Assembly: GCA_964477295.1 (NCBI GenBank)
Contig: CAYZEZ010000003.1
Coordinates: 1-42,131 of the forward strand
Direction: 5' to 3'
DNA: 42,131 nucleotides
From: CAYZEZ01 sp964477295
Lineage (GTDB): Bacteria; Bacteroidota; Bacteroidia; Bacteroidales; SM23-62
In this document: positions 1-8,374 of the stretch, one piece after another
Position numbering within the stretch: the stretch's first letter is position 1
Layout: every line of letters starts with the position of its first letter
Program-made: the position numbers and the translations under genes
The notes under the pieces: model-generated
What the model was told of the DNA's origin: nothing
The model's input: only the letters and a program-made list of their open reading frames with translations
The model's database searches: none

Positions 1-2
1 TA

Positions 3-683
3 AACCTTGCCGTTGAACGGTTCAAAGGGCAAAAAGCGACTTTTTGGCTCATGCGGGGCATTTTTGTCCGGTCCTGGCGGTTGATCGGTATGACAAACTA
101 CATGATGAATGTATATACTGATCCTGAATTTCTTCATTTGCTTGCAAAAATAATGTTGGAATACAGTCTTGCCCAATTGGAGCTTCTGGTTGAAGCTGGT
201 CTTGATGTCCTGGTCATTGAAGACGATATCGCAATGGACAAGGGGCCCATGATATCCCTGGAACATTTCAAAATATTTATAAATCACTACAATCGGCAGA
301 TCGTTGAAAGAGCACATCAAAAAGGGCTTAAGGTGGTCAGACACTCCGACGGTAATCTCTGGCCAATATTGGACGTTCTTCTTGAAACCGGGTACGACGG
401 GCTCAATCCTTTGGAGCCTCAGGCTGGCATGGAAATGAAGAAGGCAAAAGACTACTGCGGCAATAAAATCTGTTTGTTAGGGAACATAGATTGTGTGAAT
501 CTTCTTCCCAGGGGGACTACTGAGCAGGTTGAGCAGGCCGTCATCCAAACCATTGAAGATGGTGCCGCTGGGGGGGGACTGATAATTTGCTCGTCCAATT
601 CATTGCATCAAGGGGTTAATCCTGAGAATTGCATTGCGATGTTTAAGGCCGCTCGCAAGCACGGACATTACAACAATATCTGA
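3..683 (+). CDS. Uroporphyrinogen decarboxylase (URO-D) family protein, 3' part
   Basis: The reading frame is open to the left edge, so the true start lies outside the window; the first ATG at 51 is internal. About 227 residues are visible. The C-terminal two thirds of a URO-D/MtaA-type TIM barrel can be recognised: a segment reading HSDGNLWPILD, then GYDGLNPLEPQAGM, then LLGNID, and a final GGGLIICSSNSLHQGVNPEN. Members of this superfamily either decarboxylate uroporphyrinogen or move methyl groups with corrinoid proteins. The LNPLEPQAGMD-like segment is typical of the non-HemE branch, so a corrinoid-linked or uncharacterised role is more likely than heme synthesis. The stop codon lies inside sequence shared with the repeat at 29341-29400, so the last few residues may come from that repeat. 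A run of eight G lies in the coding sequence near 570. Confidence 0.8.
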   Translation, partial: NLAVERFKGQKATFWLMRGIFVRSWRLIGMTNYMMNVYTDPEFLHLLAKIMLEYSLAQLELLVEAGLDVLVIEDDIAMDKGPMISLEHFKIFINHYNRQIVERAHQKGLKVVRHSDGNLWPILDVLLETGYDGLNPLEPQAGMEMKKAKDYCGNKICLLGNIDCVNLLPRGTTEQVEQAVIQTIEDGAAGGGLIICSSNSLHQGVNPENCIAMFKAARKHGHYNNI

Positions 684-880
684 AATTATATTAATCAGCA
701 GATCTGAACAGAAAATTGCCGCGTGTGTCCTTGTATGTTAAAGGCATTATGTTAATGTAGCTTAGGAAAGGTTATATAGCGATAAAGCCAGATTGTTACC
801 AACCGATTTATACATCTTAATGAAACACTGTTTTTGCGAAGCGGAGCGGAGTAGGAGGATTGCAAAATGTGTGTTTTATA
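675..880 (+). repeat. Composite repeat copy R1 (right half of the long form)
   Basis: The first part (about 676-723, with AAAATTGCCGCGT and TGTCCT) matches 29345-29400. It is followed by the right arm of stem-loop A (GGCATTATGTTAA), the linker containing TAGCTTAGGAAAGGTTATATAGC, and stem-loop B (820-880, ATGAAACAC then a GAAGCG/GGAG-rich spacer then AAAATGTGTGTTTTAT). The left half with stem-loops C and D is missing. The repeat touches the stop codon of the URO-D gene. Confidence 0.75.
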
Positions 881-978
881 AATCTATAAAAGCCCTTTAA
901 GTACTTTTTGATTAACACAAAACTTGTTCAACAAGAATAATTTTAGTGTTATCTTATAAATTTTTAATACTATTAAAT

Positions 979-1683
979 ATGAAACTTTCTTATTTGTGTC
1001 TCATTTGGCTAATATTGTTTACATCGATTGGAAACGGATTACAATGCGTTGGCCAGGCCCTCCCGATTGACCAAATAAAAGCGGGAGAGATCGTTGATAA
1101 AAAATATGCCGGATTCGGACTGGGAGAATGGGAAGAAGGTGACGATGACGCATATTATGTCAGGTTTTATAGTCCTTTTGGTGATGGTCATATTGTTGTT
1201 TTTTATAATACTCTGGATTGCACACCAATAATTTGTAAGGATTTGCTGGAACTCTTCCTGATAAACCAGGACACAATCACCTACAGGTTAAGTACTGAGC
1301 TTTTGAGAGAGCTAAATCCGGAATTTGAAATATTGCATAATACGTTTCTACAATGTATTGAAGTTCGACATGAATGGTATGAAGATGGTAACGGAATGAC
1401 ATATAATGAAGCCGATAACTATGTGGGAGGATTAAGGTTCATACTGAAAGATAATAAACTTATTCCTCTGGAGAATCTCTCAAAATCAGACCTGAGAATT
1501 TACAGGAACCTGATTTTCGCAAAATATGGCTACAGGTTCAAATCAGAGAATTTAAATGATTACTTCAGTTCGAAAGATTGGTATGTTCCTATTCCCGGGT
1601 TAGATATTAATAAGGTGCTGACTGAAAAGGACATCGAAATGATCAATTTCATAAGGGAGCTTGAAGGGTTTACCGGCAATTAA
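979..1683 (+). CDS. Exported YARHG-domain protein
   Basis: A 234-aa protein with an N-terminal signal sequence (MKLSYLCLIWLILFTSIGNG). I chose the ATG at 979 over 946 because it places the hydrophobic segment directly after the start and follows an A/T-rich leader (ATTAAAT) typical of Bacteroidota. The last 68 residues form a YARHG domain: LSKSDLRIYRNLIFAKYGYR, then a YF..KDWY segment and a final LTEKDIEMINFI. YARHG domains are extracellular modules of unknown function. Residues about 25-160 resemble nothing I recognise. The upstream gap holds a 13-bp palindrome CTTGTTCAACAAG (923-935). It sits alone between repeat R1 and a gene-free stretch. Confidence 0.7.
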   Translation: MKLSYLCLIWLILFTSIGNGLQCVGQALPIDQIKAGEIVDKKYAGFGLGEWEEGDDDAYYVRFYSPFGDGHIVVFYNTLDCTPIICKDLLELFLINQDTITYRLSTELLRELNPEFEILHNTFLQCIEVRHEWYEDGNGMTYNEADNYVGGLRFILKDNKLIPLENLSKSDLRIYRNLIFAKYGYRFKSENLNDYFSSKDWYVPIPGLDINKVLTEKDIEMINFIRELEGFTGN

Positions 1684-2086
1684 AATCAGTTCATATAAAA
1701 ACCTATTCATTGGAATAAATAAAGGGGGGGGCAAGGATGATATCACAGAAATAGTGCTCTATGACTATTAAAGTTAAAAAGTACGTAATATCTGCGATAA
1801 TCAAATGAATGAAGATATTTATTTCATGAATTTCGTTCCCTCGGACCATAATCCAAAATAGCTTATACCTTGGGCATATTTATAAACCTTTAACTTAAGC
1901 AATCTATTATAACCATATTGCCTGATTAGATACCTTTGTAAGATTAAGGCAAAAATATCATCCTGGGTGCTTATTAACTCATTAAAAGAAAGTTATCTTT
2001 GAATAGAGAAGACAAATTTTTATGGAAGTATCCAGTTCTGTTTAAATATAATATTCTCAGGGATATCCAAATAGCAATCACAAACA
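1684..2086. other. Gene-poor stretch
   Basis: No convincing gene. It has an eight-G run near 1722-1729 and scattered stop codons in all frames. The short reverse-strand frame at 1974-2183 has no recognisable product and overlaps the repeat fragment at 2087-2192, so I do not call it. Confidence 0.5.
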
Positions 2087-2192
2087 AGTACATTTGTTCT
2101 GCAAATTGGAATGCCAGGTCCGATGAAAAACAGAGAATTCGGTAGTGACAACGAAAAGTAAATGGTAAATGAGTAATTTGCAAATACTTTTC
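2087..2192 (+). repeat. Stem-loop C of the composite repeat (isolated copy)
   Basis: The arms are a degenerate ACATTTGTTCTGCAAATT on the left and AATTTGCAAATACTTTT on the right. The inner part (CCAGG TCCG, GAAAAAC, GAGAATTC, ACAACGAAAAG) matches the inner part of stem-loop C in R6 at 8870-8975. It stands alone in front of the glycosidase gene. Confidence 0.7.
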
Positions 2193-2255
2193 ATACTATG
2201 ATAGTGTAAGTGAAAAAATAATTGTTTACAAAATTTAATACTAACAAAAATATCA

Positions 2256-3911
2256 ATGCGTCATCAAATTCTGGTTTGCATCATCACAATAGTCTCTGTT
2301 GTTGTATCACTCCATGCACAAACACCTGCTCCGTCACTGCCGCACCTTGTGCAAAAAAACGGACGTCACGCGTTGATGGTCGATGGTGAGCCGTTCCTGA
2401 TTCTTGGTGCACAATGCAATAATTCCAGCGCCTGGCCAGCCATCCTTCCCAAGATATGGTCAGCGATGAAAGTGCTTAATGTCAACACCCTCGAAATACC
2501 AATATACTGGGAACAATTCGAGCCGCAACCGGGACATTACGATTACACTGTAGTCGACACCATTATTACCCAAGCCCGCCAGAACGACTTGCGGTTGGTT
2601 CTCTTGTGGTTCGCAACGTGGAAAAATGGATCGAATCACTACATGCCGAAATGGATGAAACTTCAGCCTGAGAAGTATCCTAATATCATCGGTAAGGATG
2701 GACGGCAGATCGATTCACCTTCGCCCCACGCACAGGCCACACTCAAGGCAGATATTAAGGCGTTTTCAGCATTCATGCGCCATCTGAAAGAATTTGATCA
2801 ACAGCACACAGTCATCATGGTGCAAGTCCAGAACGAGCCGGGCTCCTGGGGCACTGTGCGTGACTATTCACTGCAAGCACAAAAGCTCTTTGAAAGCCCC
2901 GTTACTGCGGAAGCGCTCTCTGCAATGAAAAAACCCGCATCACCGAATTACAATTGGACCGAGGTTTTCGGACGTGATGCCGATGAGTTCTTCCAGGTAT
3001 GGCATGTGGCACGTTATATTGGCAAGGTCGCTGCTGCAGGCAAGGAAATCTATCCAATCCCACTGTATGTCAATGGTGCTATTCGTGACCCGTTGAACCC
3101 AAGCTGGCCGCCGACTTACGAGGTAGGCGGTCCCAATGACAATGTCTTCGAACTCTGGAAAGCTGCGGCACCGGCAGTTGACATCCTTTCGCCCGATATC
3201 TACATTGGTGATACAGAGGCATATCTCAAAGTCCTCGAACTCTACAACCGCCCGGATAATCCTCTGTTCATCCCGGAAACCATAGGAACTGGTGCTTTTA
3301 CGCGATTTTTCTTTGCGGCATTGGGACATGGAGCAATCGGGTATGCTCCGTTTGGCATGGATGATACAAGAATTCACATTGGACAAGATGGAATTCCCTT
3401 GTCACCAGAAGAAAGGTATGGTGCGACTGCGCTAAATTATCGCCTGTTCAAACCAATGGCCAGACAGATTGCAAAATTAAATTTCGAAGGCAAGGTTCAG
3501 ACCGCGGTCCAGCTAGCCTTTGATCCTGATGCTGAACCTGGCAATTCTGTTGATAAGGAAAACTATGTCACAGACCAGTCCCTTCAATTTGATGGTTGGG
3601 ATATTGATATCGCTTTCGGCACCTTTCAACGAATGGCACTCTCTCAATCACAGTCCCAAATACCTGATGGGCGCATTCTCATCGCAGAGTTGGACAAGGG
3701 ACAATATCTGCTGGCCGGTTATCATTGTCGCGTCATGTTTCGCCCGACTGGTATAAACGAAGGTCTACCTTGGCAGTACCTGATAGTCGAAGAAGGGCAC
3801 TATGTCGACGGCGAATTCAAAACCGATCGCATTCTGAATGGAGATCAGACCGACTGGGGACTAAATTTCTCACAACCTACCGTGTTGCGCGTTTCTGTTT
3901 ATACGCGATAG
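2256..3911 (+). CDS. Exported GH35-like beta-galactosidase (DUF5597 type)
   Basis: A 551-aa secreted glycoside hydrolase with a signal peptide (residues about 1-21, ending SLHAQ). The N-terminal TIM barrel starts with VDGEPFLILGAQ and has EIPIYWEQFEPQPG near residue 80, both typical of GH35/GH42 enzymes. The likely acid/base is Glu194 in VQVQNEPG and the likely nucleophile is Glu341 in LFIPETIG. The C-terminal part (about 400-551) looks like the DUF5597 beta domain. It probably cleaves terminal galactose from plant or algal polysaccharides in the periplasm or outside the cell. The gene is visibly richer in G+C than the flanking modules and has no neighbouring sugar transporter, so it may be a separate acquisition. 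Substrate is not predictable. Confidence 0.85.
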   Translation: MRHQILVCIITIVSVVVSLHAQTPAPSLPHLVQKNGRHALMVDGEPFLILGAQCNNSSAWPAILPKIWSAMKVLNVNTLEIPIYWEQFEPQPGHYDYTVVDTIITQARQNDLRLVLLWFATWKNGSNHYMPKWMKLQPEKYPNIIGKDGRQIDSPSPHAQATLKADIKAFSAFMRHLKEFDQQHTVIMVQVQNEPGSWGTVRDYSLQAQKLFESPVTAEALSAMKKPASPNYNWTEVFGRDADEFFQVWHVARYIGKVAAAGKEIYPIPLYVNGAIRDPLNPSWPPTYEVGGPNDNVFELWKAAAPAVDILSPDIYIGDTEAYLKVLELYNRPDNPLFIPETIGTGAFTRFFFAALGHGAIGYAPFGMDDTRIHIGQDGIPLSPEERYGATALNYRLFKPMARQIAKLNFEGKVQTAVQLAFDPDAEPGNSVDKENYVTDQSLQFDGWDIDIAFGTFQRMALSQSQSQIPDGRILIAELDKGQYLLAGYHCRVMFRPTGINEGLPWQYLIVEEGHYVDGEFKTDRILNGDQTDWGLNFSQPTVLRVSVYTR

Positions 3912-3959
3912 CCAGGAAAGTAATTCACCTAACAAGAAAAATTAACCTGACACCATAAC

Positions 3960-4030
3960 CGATTGCGAAGCGAGGCATAGAGGAGCGGAGCAGGAGCGAA
4001 GCAGGAGCAAAGCAAAATGGGTATTGAATG
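3960..4030 (+). repeat. Composite repeat copy R2 (stem-loop B only)
   Basis: A GATTGCGAAGCG left side, a purine-rich spacer of repeated GGAGC/GAAGC units, and the right arm GCAAAATGGGTATTGAATG. Stem-loops C, D and A are absent. The right arm shares the TTGAAT variant with R3, unlike the GTTTCAT of the other copies. Confidence 0.7.
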
Positions 4031-4044
4031 ATTTATTTCAATGA

Positions 4045-4086
4045 TTTGGAACTAATATATAAAGTACGTATATTTGTACTTATATA
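4045..4086 (+). promoter_or_regulatory. Promoter and operator of yefM-yoeB
   Basis: TTTG (4045-4048), 20 bp, then TATATTTG (4069-4076): an exact match to the Bacteroidota TAnnTTTG element. The inverted repeat TATATAAAGTAC (4056-4067) / GTACTTATATA (4076-4086) overlaps the -7 element. This fits autorepression by the YefM/YoeB complex, as known for the family. Confidence 0.7.
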
Positions 4087-4105
4087 AATACTTAATATAT
4101 TTATC

Positions 4106-4360
4106 ATGTTAGCAGCTAATTATTCAGAGTTTCGTGGAGATCTTAAAAAATTTCTTGATAATGTAGAACTTAACAACGAAACATTAATTATTAAACGAGG
4201 TAAAGGAAAAGGTACTGTTATGATCTCACTTGATGAATATAATTCACTGATGGAAACTGTACATCTTTTGTCATCTAAAGCAAATGCAGATAGGTTATAT
4301 GAATCAATGAAGCAAATGAAGGAAGGAAAAACAATCTCAAAAGATTTAATCGAAGAATAA
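4106..4360 (+). CDS. yefM: Antitoxin of the Phd/YefM family
   Basis: An 84-aa protein with a typical YefM start (ANYSEFRGDLKKFLD), the KRGKGKGTVMISLDEYNSL strand-helix segment of the Phd/YefM DNA-binding fold, and an acidic flexible C-terminus that wraps the toxin. It should neutralise the partner encoded directly downstream and repress their shared promoter. Its stop codon overlaps the toxin start (ATAATGA), so translation is coupled. The module is delimited by repeat R2 upstream and R3 downstream. Confidence 0.9.
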   Translation: MLAANYSEFRGDLKKFLDNVELNNETLIIKRGKGKGTVMISLDEYNSLMETVHLLSSKANADRLYESMKQMKEGKTISKDLIEE

Positions 4361-4620
4361 TGAGAATTGTTTTTTCAAATATAGCCTGGGAAGATTATAC
4401 CTCATGGTTAAATGAAGACAAGAAAATTCTCCACAAAATAAATGAGCTCATAAAGGACATCCAGAGTACACCATTTAAAGGTAAAGGAAAACCAGAACCT
4501 CTCAAGTATGATTTAAGAGGTCTTTGGTCCAGAAGAATTGATAGAGAGCATAGAATGGTATACAAAATCCAGGAAAATGAAATTCTAATCTATAGTTGCC
4601 GATATCATTATGACAAATAG
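4360..4620 (+). CDS. yoeB: mRNA interferase toxin YoeB
   Basis: An 86-aa RelE-fold toxin. The family's catalytic residues are all present at the same positions as in E. coli YoeB: Glu46 (KPEPLK), Arg65 (REHRMVY) and His83 with Tyr84 (CRYHYDK at the end). YoeB binds the ribosomal A site and cuts mRNA during translation. The length is normal and nothing is disrupted, so it should be active unless bound by YefM. Confidence 0.93.
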   Translation: MRIVFSNIAWEDYTSWLNEDKKILHKINELIKDIQSTPFKGKGKPEPLKYDLRGLWSRRIDREHRMVYKIQENEILIYSCRYHYDK

Positions 4621-4683
4621 GTATAATACAGATCAATGTCCGCCAACACTTTTTTTAAAACCCTAAAATATTGACTTTTAAAC

Positions 4684-4961
4684 ATTATAGCGGGCTGGCC
4701 GGATATAACCTTGTAGCGTTTGGCCAGCTCGGCTATTTAGCATAATGGCTGATTATAGGACGATTCCCGCAGATTAAAGGATTGAACAGATTTCGGGGAT
4801 TTGTCCTATAATGTATTGCATTATGTTCATATAGCTTAGGAAAGGTTAGATATTAGCACTCACCAATTGATACCCCCGATTTTTACATCTTTATGAAACA
4901 CTCTTTTTGAGAAGCGACCGGAGAGGAGCGGAGCAGGAGCGCAGCAAAATGGGTGTTGAAT
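4684..4961 (+). repeat. Composite repeat copy R3
   Basis: Contains stem-loop D (GCTGGCC at 4694-4700 pairs with GGCCAGC at 4722-4728), stem-loop A (4736-4830; outer arms TTTAGCATAATG and CATTATGTTCAT, inner arms ATTATAGGAC and GTCCTATAAT), the AGCTTAGGAAAGGTTA linker, and stem-loop B ending GCAAAATGGGTGTTGAAT. Stem-loop C is absent. Confidence 0.85.
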
Positions 4962-4996
4962 ACTAACCACGTAACATTGGGGGACCCAATTATTAA

Positions 4997-5047
4997 TTTG
5001 CATTAATCATAAATATACTCTAATTTTGGAGTTATAAATTCCAAAAT
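4997..5047 (+). promoter_or_regulatory. Promoter and operator-like inverted repeat of the ATPase gene
   Basis: TTTG (4997-5000), 20 bp, TAATTTTG (5021-5028), a perfect match to the Bacteroidota consensus. A perfect 8-bp inverted repeat ATTTTGGA (5023-5030) / TCCAAAAT (5040-5047) covers the -7 element and the start codon. This could be an operator or could hide the start codon in the mRNA. Confidence 0.65.
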
Positions 5048-6230
5048 GAGGGTCAAAATGGAAATAATGATTCCAAGATGCTTTAAAGCTCCTGATCAGA
5101 GCTACTTTTTATTCGGTCCCCGTGGATCAGGTAAATCAACTTATCTGAAAGCGAATTATCGAGGAGCACTATATATCGATTTGCTCAGGCCGGATGAACA
5201 GAGAAAGTACCAGGCCAGACCTGAAGCAATTATTGAACTGGTTGGTGCAAATCCTGATAGAACAATAATCATTGTAGATGAGATTCAGAAGGTACCAGAT
5301 ATGCTAAGTGCCATACACAATTTAGTTGAGGATAAAAAGAATTTGCAATTTATACTTACCGGATCAAGTGCACGTAAACTCAAGCGATCCGGACCTGATC
5401 TGATGGCTGGCAGGGTATTACTGAGGAATATGCATCCGTTTTTACTATCAGAATTAGGAAAAGAAGCAGATTTTCAAAAAGCACTGGAATATGGCTTATT
5501 ACCAATTATTTATCTGGCACATGATCCCGATAGTACATTGGATACTTATATTTCATTGTATATCCGTGAAGAGGTACAATATGAAGGACTGGTCAGAAAT
5601 ATTGGGAACTTCTCCCGCTTCCTGGAAGCAATAAGTTTCTCGCACGGATCGGTGCTTAATATAAGTAATGTTGCAAGGGAATGTGCAGTAGAACGCAAAG
5701 TAGTGGAGAACTATATATCAATACTTGAAGATATTTTACTTGCTACACGCCTGCAGGTATTCACAAAACGTGCACAACGTGCCCTGGTTGCACACCCAAA
5801 ATTCTACTTTTTTGATACTGGTGTTTTCAAAGCGCTGAGACCAAAGGGCCCCCTGGATAGTCCACATGAAATTGATGGAGCAGGGCTTGAAGGATTGGTA
5901 TTCCAGCACTTGAAAGCCTGGAACGCATATCAAAATAATAAATTCGAAATCTATTACTGGCGATCACGAGGAGGACTTGAAGTTGATTTTATTCTTTATG
6001 GAGAACAGGGAATATTTGCCATTGAGGTAAAATATTCTGATAAGCTCCGTAACCAGGACCTTCGTTCCTTAAGTGAATTCAAGTCGGATTATCCGGAAAG
6101 CCAGACTATTTTTTTATATCGGGGAACAGAGAGGCTTTTAAAAAATGAAACTCTTTGTATGCCATGTGATGAATTCCTGCAAAATCTTGATCCTGATAAA
6201 ACCTTTAAGAACATTTGCGGGCTGGCTTGA
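5046..6230 (+). CDS. AAA-family ATPase with DUF4143 domain
   Basis: A 394-aa protein of the AAA_14/DUF4143 family. Walker A is GPRGSGKST (24-32), Walker B is IIIVDEIQ (74-81), and a sensor-like ILTGSSARKLK follows. The C-terminal DUF4143 half has an EVDFILYGEQGIFAIEVKYS segment, which has the spacing of a PD-(D/E)xK nuclease-like core. These proteins are widespread in Bacteroidota, often near toxin-antitoxin genes, and their function is unproven. The ATG at 5058 is an alternative start. The last residues (about CGLA) and the stop codon lie inside repeat R4, so the repeat supplies the C-terminus. Confidence 0.88.
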   Translation: MRVKMEIMIPRCFKAPDQSYFLFGPRGSGKSTYLKANYRGALYIDLLRPDEQRKYQARPEAIIELVGANPDRTIIIVDEIQKVPDMLSAIHNLVEDKKNLQFILTGSSARKLKRSGPDLMAGRVLLRNMHPFLLSELGKEADFQKALEYGLLPIIYLAHDPDSTLDTYISLYIREEVQYEGLVRNIGNFSRFLEAISFSHGSVLNISNVARECAVERKVVENYISILEDILLATRLQVFTKRAQRALVAHPKFYFFDTGVFKALRPKGPLDSPHEIDGAGLEGLVFQHLKAWNAYQNNKFEIYYWRSRGGLEVDFILYGEQGIFAIEVKYSDKLRNQDLRSLSEFKSDYPESQTIFLYRGTERLLKNETLCMPCDEFLQNLDPDKTFKNICGLA

Positions 6231-6467
6231 TATGACCTTGTTGCGTTGGCCCTGTGACTAATTATAGGACGGATCCCTCAGATTACAGGAGTCAACAAAA
6301 TTCGGGGATTTGTCCTATAATGTTATAAGCATTATGTTAATATAGCTTTGATAAGGTTATATATCCGGAAAGCCAAATGATCCCCACAAATTAGTACATC
6401 TTCATGAAACACTCTTTTTGCGTAGCGATCGGAGAGAAGCGAAGTAGGAGCAGAATGGGTGTTTCAT
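6212..6467 (+). repeat. Composite repeat copy R4
   Basis: Starts within the end of the ATPase gene (TTTGCGGGCTGGCTTGATA). Stem-loop A lacks its outer left arm (GTGACTAATTATAGGAC directly follows the stem-loop D region) but keeps the right arm TCCTATAATGTTATAAGCAT. The linker and stem-loop B (ending AGAATGGGTGTTTCAT at 6467) are intact. Confidence 0.85.
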
Positions 6468-6529
6468 CAGAATTCCATTAATAATGAAAAAAATATTTTG
6501 CAGTGAATAAATATCTTAATCTCCGCATT

Positions 6530-6592
6530 ATATGCGCATATTATTTGAAATTCTGGTTTTGTATTCATATATTTACCGCAAATTTTAAGGAG
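6530..6592 (+). promoter_or_regulatory. Promoter, palindrome and Shine-Dalgarno of the Fic gene
   Basis: A perfect palindrome ATATGCGCATAT (6530-6541) abuts TTTG (6544-6547), which is 20 bp from TATATTTA (6568-6575). AAGGAG (6587-6592) lies 7 bp before the start codon. A good Shine-Dalgarno is unusual for Bacteroidota, whose genes mostly lack one, and hints at foreign origin. Confidence 0.6.
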
Positions 6593-6599
6593 ATTATTT

Positions 6600-7697
6600 A
6601 TGTATATCTATGAAAATCCCGAGTGGCCTAACTTTACCTGGGATGACAAAAGACTAATTAATCTACTGAGTGAAGTCAGAAATCTTCAGGGAAGATTAAT
6701 TGGTCAAATGGAAGCTATTGGTTTTTCATTAAGAGGGGAAGCTATCCTTGGCACGTTAACCAACGATGTGGTAAAATCCTCATTAATTGAAGGAGAAATC
6801 CTTGATTCAGAGCAGGTTCGTTCATCCATTGCCAGAAAACTGGGAATGGATATTGCTGGTTTAATTCCATCAAAACGGGAGGTTGATGGAATTGTAGAAA
6901 TGATGTTGGATGCTACTCAGAATTATAATCAGGAACTTACCAAAGAAAGACTATTTGACTGGCATTCAGCCTTATTTCCCACAGGGCGTAGCGGAATGTA
7001 TAAAATAATTGTCGGTGATTGGAGAAAAGATCTAAAAGGACCAATGCAAGTTGTTTCTGGTCCGGCAGGGAAGGAGAAGGTTCATTATGAAGCCCCTGAA
7101 GCAGAAAAGCTTGAGGATGAAATGTATCGATTTCTTGATTGGTTTACACATGAGATTAAAATTGAACCAGTTATCAAATCTGGAATTGCACATTTATGGT
7201 TTGTAACTATTCATCCGTTTGAAGACGGAAACGGTAGAATTGCCAGGGCAATTGGGGATATACAATTAGCCAGGGCAGAAAAGACCAGCCAACGATTTTA
7301 CAGTTTATCGGATCAAATTGAACACGATAAAAAGTCGTATTATGAAATTCTAGAGTCAACTCAGAAGGGATCACTGGATGTGACAAATTGGCTTATGTGG
7401 TATTTGGAAAGTCTAACAAAAGCACTTAATCGAACTAAGGAGTCATTATCTAAAGTGCTGGCCAAAGCAAACTTCTGGAAAAAACATTCGGCAAAGATCC
7501 TGAATCAGCGGCAACATAAAATGATTAATAAATTACTTGATGATTTTTATGGAAAACTCACGACATCCAAATGGGCTAAAATGAATAAATGCTCACAGGA
7601 TACTGCCTTGAGAGACATTCAGGATTTATTAAACAAGGATATACTTTTGAAAGAATCCGGAGGAGGAAGAAGTACCAGTTATGCACTCATCAAATAA
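6600..7697 (+). CDS. Fic family protein (DUF4172-Fic)
   Basis: A 365-aa Fic protein. The N-terminal ~90 residues (YIYENPEWPNFTWDDKRL) match the DUF4172 domain. The inhibitory motif is SSLIEG (60-65), the (S/T)xxxE(G/N) form in the N-terminal part of class II Fic proteins. The active site HPFEDGNGRIAR (205-216) is complete, so adenylyl (AMP) or related transfer to a target hydroxyl is expected, held back by Glu64. A winged-helix-like end (about 310-365) could bind DNA. The gene stands alone between repeats R4 and R5 with its own promoter and palindrome. No separate antitoxin is seen, which fits the built-in inhibitory helix. Confidence 0.92.
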   Translation: MYIYENPEWPNFTWDDKRLINLLSEVRNLQGRLIGQMEAIGFSLRGEAILGTLTNDVVKSSLIEGEILDSEQVRSSIARKLGMDIAGLIPSKREVDGIVEMMLDATQNYNQELTKERLFDWHSALFPTGRSGMYKIIVGDWRKDLKGPMQVVSGPAGKEKVHYEAPEAEKLEDEMYRFLDWFTHEIKIEPVIKSGIAHLWFVTIHPFEDGNGRIARAIGDIQLARAEKTSQRFYSLSDQIEHDKKSYYEILESTQKGSLDVTNWLMWYLESLTKALNRTKESLSKVLAKANFWKKHSAKILNQRQHKMINKLLDDFYGKLTTSKWAKMNKCSQDTALRDIQDLLNKDILLKESGGGRSTSYALIK

Positions 7698-7701
7698 AGA
7701 A

Positions 7702-8087
7702 ACAAATGTATTGCAAATTGTGATGCCAGGTGTTGTTGAAAAAAATTAAGGATCTTATAGCACCAGTAAAATCAATAAAGTTGATATGCAATTTGCAAAT
7801 ACTTTTGTTTTTACTTTGATTGGAAGTTGAAACTTTGTTGCGCGCTTGCCTTATATAACCTGTGCGGCTGGATTGCGCGGCTATTTAACATAGTGGCCAA
7901 TTTATAGGACGGATCCCGCAGATTAATGGATTGAACAGATTTCGTGGATCTGTCCTATAATGTTATAAGCATTATGTTAATATAACTTTGGAAAGGTTAT
8001 ATAGCAGGAAAGCCATATTGACACCCACCAATTTGTACATCTTTTGAAACACTCTTTTTGCGGAGCGAAGCAAAATGGGTGTTTCAT
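7702..8087 (+). repeat. Composite repeat copy R5 (full, C-D-A-B)
   Basis: Stem-loop C: ACAAATGTATTGCAAATT pairs imperfectly with AATTTGCAAATACTTTTGT (to about 7809). Then the TTGATTGGAAGTTGAAACTT spacer, the stem-loop D region (GCGCGCTTGCC, TATATAACC, GTGCGGC), stem-loop A (7883-7980, TTTAACATAGTG to CATTATGTTAA), linker, and a short stem-loop B (GAAACACTCTTTTTGCGG to GCAAAATGGGTGTTTCAT). Confidence 0.88.
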
Positions 8088-8129
8088 CTAAAGAACTCTT
8101 TTATGGATTAATTTTTTCCTATAAATATA

Positions 8130-8160
8130 TTTGAAGCAGGTAATATATTTATTACCTTTA
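8130..8160 (+). promoter_or_regulatory. Promoter and operator of hicA-hicB
   Basis: TTTG (8130-8133), 19 bp, TACCTTTA (8153-8160). The perfect inverted repeat AGGTAAT (8138-8144) / ATTACCT (8151-8157) lies within the promoter. This is where the HTH of the HicB protein would be expected to bind. Confidence 0.65.
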
Positions 8161-8176
8161 CTTGAAATACCAATAA

Positions 8177-8374
8177 ATGAAAAGTAAAGAACTTTTAAAA
8201 CTGCTTAAAGATGATGGTTGGTATGAAATTAGAAGATCGGGGAGTCATATTATAATGAGGCATCCAACAAAGAAAAAACAATTGGTTGTTCCTCTGCATT
8301 CAAGCAAAGAATTAAAGAAAGGTATTCTTAGTTCAATTATAAAGGATGCCGAAATTAAAACCAGGAAGAGATGA
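8177..8374 (+). CDS. hicA: HicA-type mRNA interferase toxin
   Basis: A 65-aa double-stranded-RNA-binding-fold toxin of normal length. The family signature is clear: a KELLKLLKDDGWYEIRRSGS start and the catalytic His24 in GSHIIMRHP. HicA cuts mRNA independently of ribosomes. It overlaps the hicB start by 4 bp (ATGA), so the two are translated together. The toxin-first order is normal for HicAB. Confidence 0.93.
   Translation: MKSKELLKLLKDDGWYEIRRSGSHIIMRHPTKKKQLVVPLHSSKELKKGILSSIIKDAEIKTRKR

Noticed and set aside
570..577. Eight-G run in the URO-D gene as a phase-variation switch
   Set aside because: It encodes a Gly-Gly-Gly segment typical of the family and is in frame; one run without strain data is not evidence of switching.
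820..880. Stem-loop B and its copies as ordinary rho-independent terminators
   Set aside because: No T-tract follows the right arm (GTGTTTCAT), and the loop is long and purine-rich.
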